From Microcoleus sp. AS-A8 (GTDB lineage Bacteria > Cyanobacteriota > Cyanobacteriia > Cyanobacteriales > Coleofasciculaceae), in the NCBI GenBank assembly GCA_039962225.1, contig JAMPKV010000013.1:1-64000 (forward strand): 64,000 bases of DNA, written 5' to 3'. The notes under the pieces were generated by a model. The model searched no databases. It saw only the letters and a list, made by a program, of their open reading frames with translations, and had not been told where the DNA came from. The position numbers and the translations under genes are program-made. Of this stretch, positions 63,497 to 64,000 are shown in pieces. How positions within the stretch are numbered: position 1 is the stretch's first letter; each line of letters begins with the position of its first letter.

Positions 63497-63708
63497 TTCG
63501 GTAGGATGAGCATAGGTTTACCCCAACTGCGGCTGTATGGTTAAATGTACTCCTGATCATGCCAGAAGCTGGTGGGAAGTCGCGACTGAGTGAGGATGAT
63601 TATATTGAAGACGCTCCAGAGTTGATCGTCGAAATTGCCGCTAGCAGTGTAGCCATCGACCTTCACGCTAAAAAACAAGCCTATCGCCGTAATGGTGTCA
63701 AGGAATAT
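63497..63708 (+). pseudogene. Uma2 pseudogene with internal deletion
   Basis: The sequence repeats the intact gene's upstream region and its first three codons (63537-63545), then jumps to the segment matching 60950 onward. About 281 bp (equivalent of 60669-60949) are missing, which shifts the frame. Homology runs to 63708 (GVKEY) and stops, so the C-terminal third is absent. By eye the shared 163-bp part differs at about 11 positions, and its last 85 or so bases are identical to the intact copy. Confidence 0.8.
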
Positions 63709-63734
63709 GAAGAATTAGCCTCAGCCTTCAGGAG

Positions 63735-63998
63735 TCACAAGGGCACTTGAAGACTGGAGTGACCTATTTTCTGACCTTTTCTTTGCCAAGAGGCAGCCTT
63801 CATCACGCCACGATTACTCATTTCCTTGCTGATAGTTGAAGGATTGGCCAAGCCTTGCAACGGCTGGGAACGTCTCTTGGTGGATTGCCATTTCTCCTTA
63901 CATCGGTGGTTGCCTGATAGTAGAAAAGCCCTGACAACTTCTGTTAAGTCAGTGAAACAGAGAGTTTTGAAAATGTAGGCGATCGCGCCTAAGTTCAT
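63735..63998 (-). CDS. uncharacterised protein, at the window edge
   Basis: An 87-aa frame with an ATG two bases from the window end (MNLGAIAYIFKTLCF). The middle is basic (KEKWQSTKRRSQPLQGL) and the end is SNRGVMKAASWQRKGQ. The Lys/Arg-rich composition is compatible with a transposase fragment, but no family motif was recognised. The gene could begin beyond the window. It overlaps nothing else. Confidence 0.3.
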   Translation of the reverse strand: MNLGAIAYIFKTLCFTDLTEVVRAFLLSGNHRCKEKWQSTKRRSQPLQGLANPSTISKEMSNRGVMKAASWQRKGQKIGHSSLQVPL

Positions 63999-64000
63999 GG

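Noticed and set aside
63735-63998. Firm call of a transposase fragment at the window edge
   Set aside because: Basic composition alone is not enough; no DDE motif or terminal inverted repeat is visible.

Overview
The window comes from a cyanobacterial chromosome, most likely a filamentous, mat-forming type (Coleofasciculus/Microcoleus-like). The octamer GCGATCGC (HIP1) and its core recur in genes and spacers. Several protein families are typically cyanobacterial, and short palindromic repeats are scattered through the sequence, some inside reading frames. No rRNA, tRNA, CRISPR array or complete insertion sequence was found. The genus is an inference from gene content.

Layout. 0.1-13 kb: housekeeping and membrane genes (PMT-type glycosyltransferase, NCS2 purine permease, EEP hydrolase, AI-2E-type transporter, CadD-like transporter, DUF1003, DUF202, U32 peptidase/RlhA-like), with two paralogous small secreted proteins on either side of the CadD/DUF1003 pair. 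13.3-19 kb: a type I export set (parvulin PPIase, a peptidase-like ABC exporter with an upstream cyclic-nucleotide-binding-like domain and a degenerate C39 triad, and an HlyD adaptor). 19.3-36.2 kb: an exopolysaccharide locus. galE and a WecG/TagA/CpsF transferase lie on the + strand. A long minus-strand run encodes two GT4, two GT2, a Wzy/WaaL-like ligase/polymerase, a Wzx flippase, a Wzz/Wzc-type tyrosine kinase, an OafA-type acyltransferase, a serine-acetyltransferase-like hexapeptide protein, a DUF6492 protein and a GH74-type beta-propeller glycosidase. 36.2-37.6 kb is a long, mostly non-coding spacer.

37.6-47.9 kb: hisC, an SDR, an HdrB/CCG protein, a PTP-like protein, infC, an HNH nuclease, rnc, a pentapeptide-repeat protein, a TPR protein and a Bax1-like (DUF790) nuclease. 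A structured non-coding element lies between infC and the HNH gene.

48-55.3 kb holds the most striking system: a compact minus-strand operon encoding RsbR, RsbS, RsbT, a fused HATPase-SpoIIE phosphatase, an RsbT-like-domain/histidine-kinase/REC/REC hybrid, and a REC-PAS-PAS-kinase-REC hybrid. It reads as a stressosome core whose released kinase or phosphatase output would feed a two-component phosphorelay.

55.7-64 kb: accessory DNA. It contains a penicillin-acylase (Ntn hydrolase), an acidic and a basic mini-protein side by side, a histidine kinase with an RsbRD-like N-terminus, one intact and two decayed Uma2 copies sharing the same upstream sequence, and a Type II restriction-modification cassette (HTH, beta-class methyltransferase, convergent BamHI/BglII-like endonuclease) lying between the intact and a decayed Uma2 copy.
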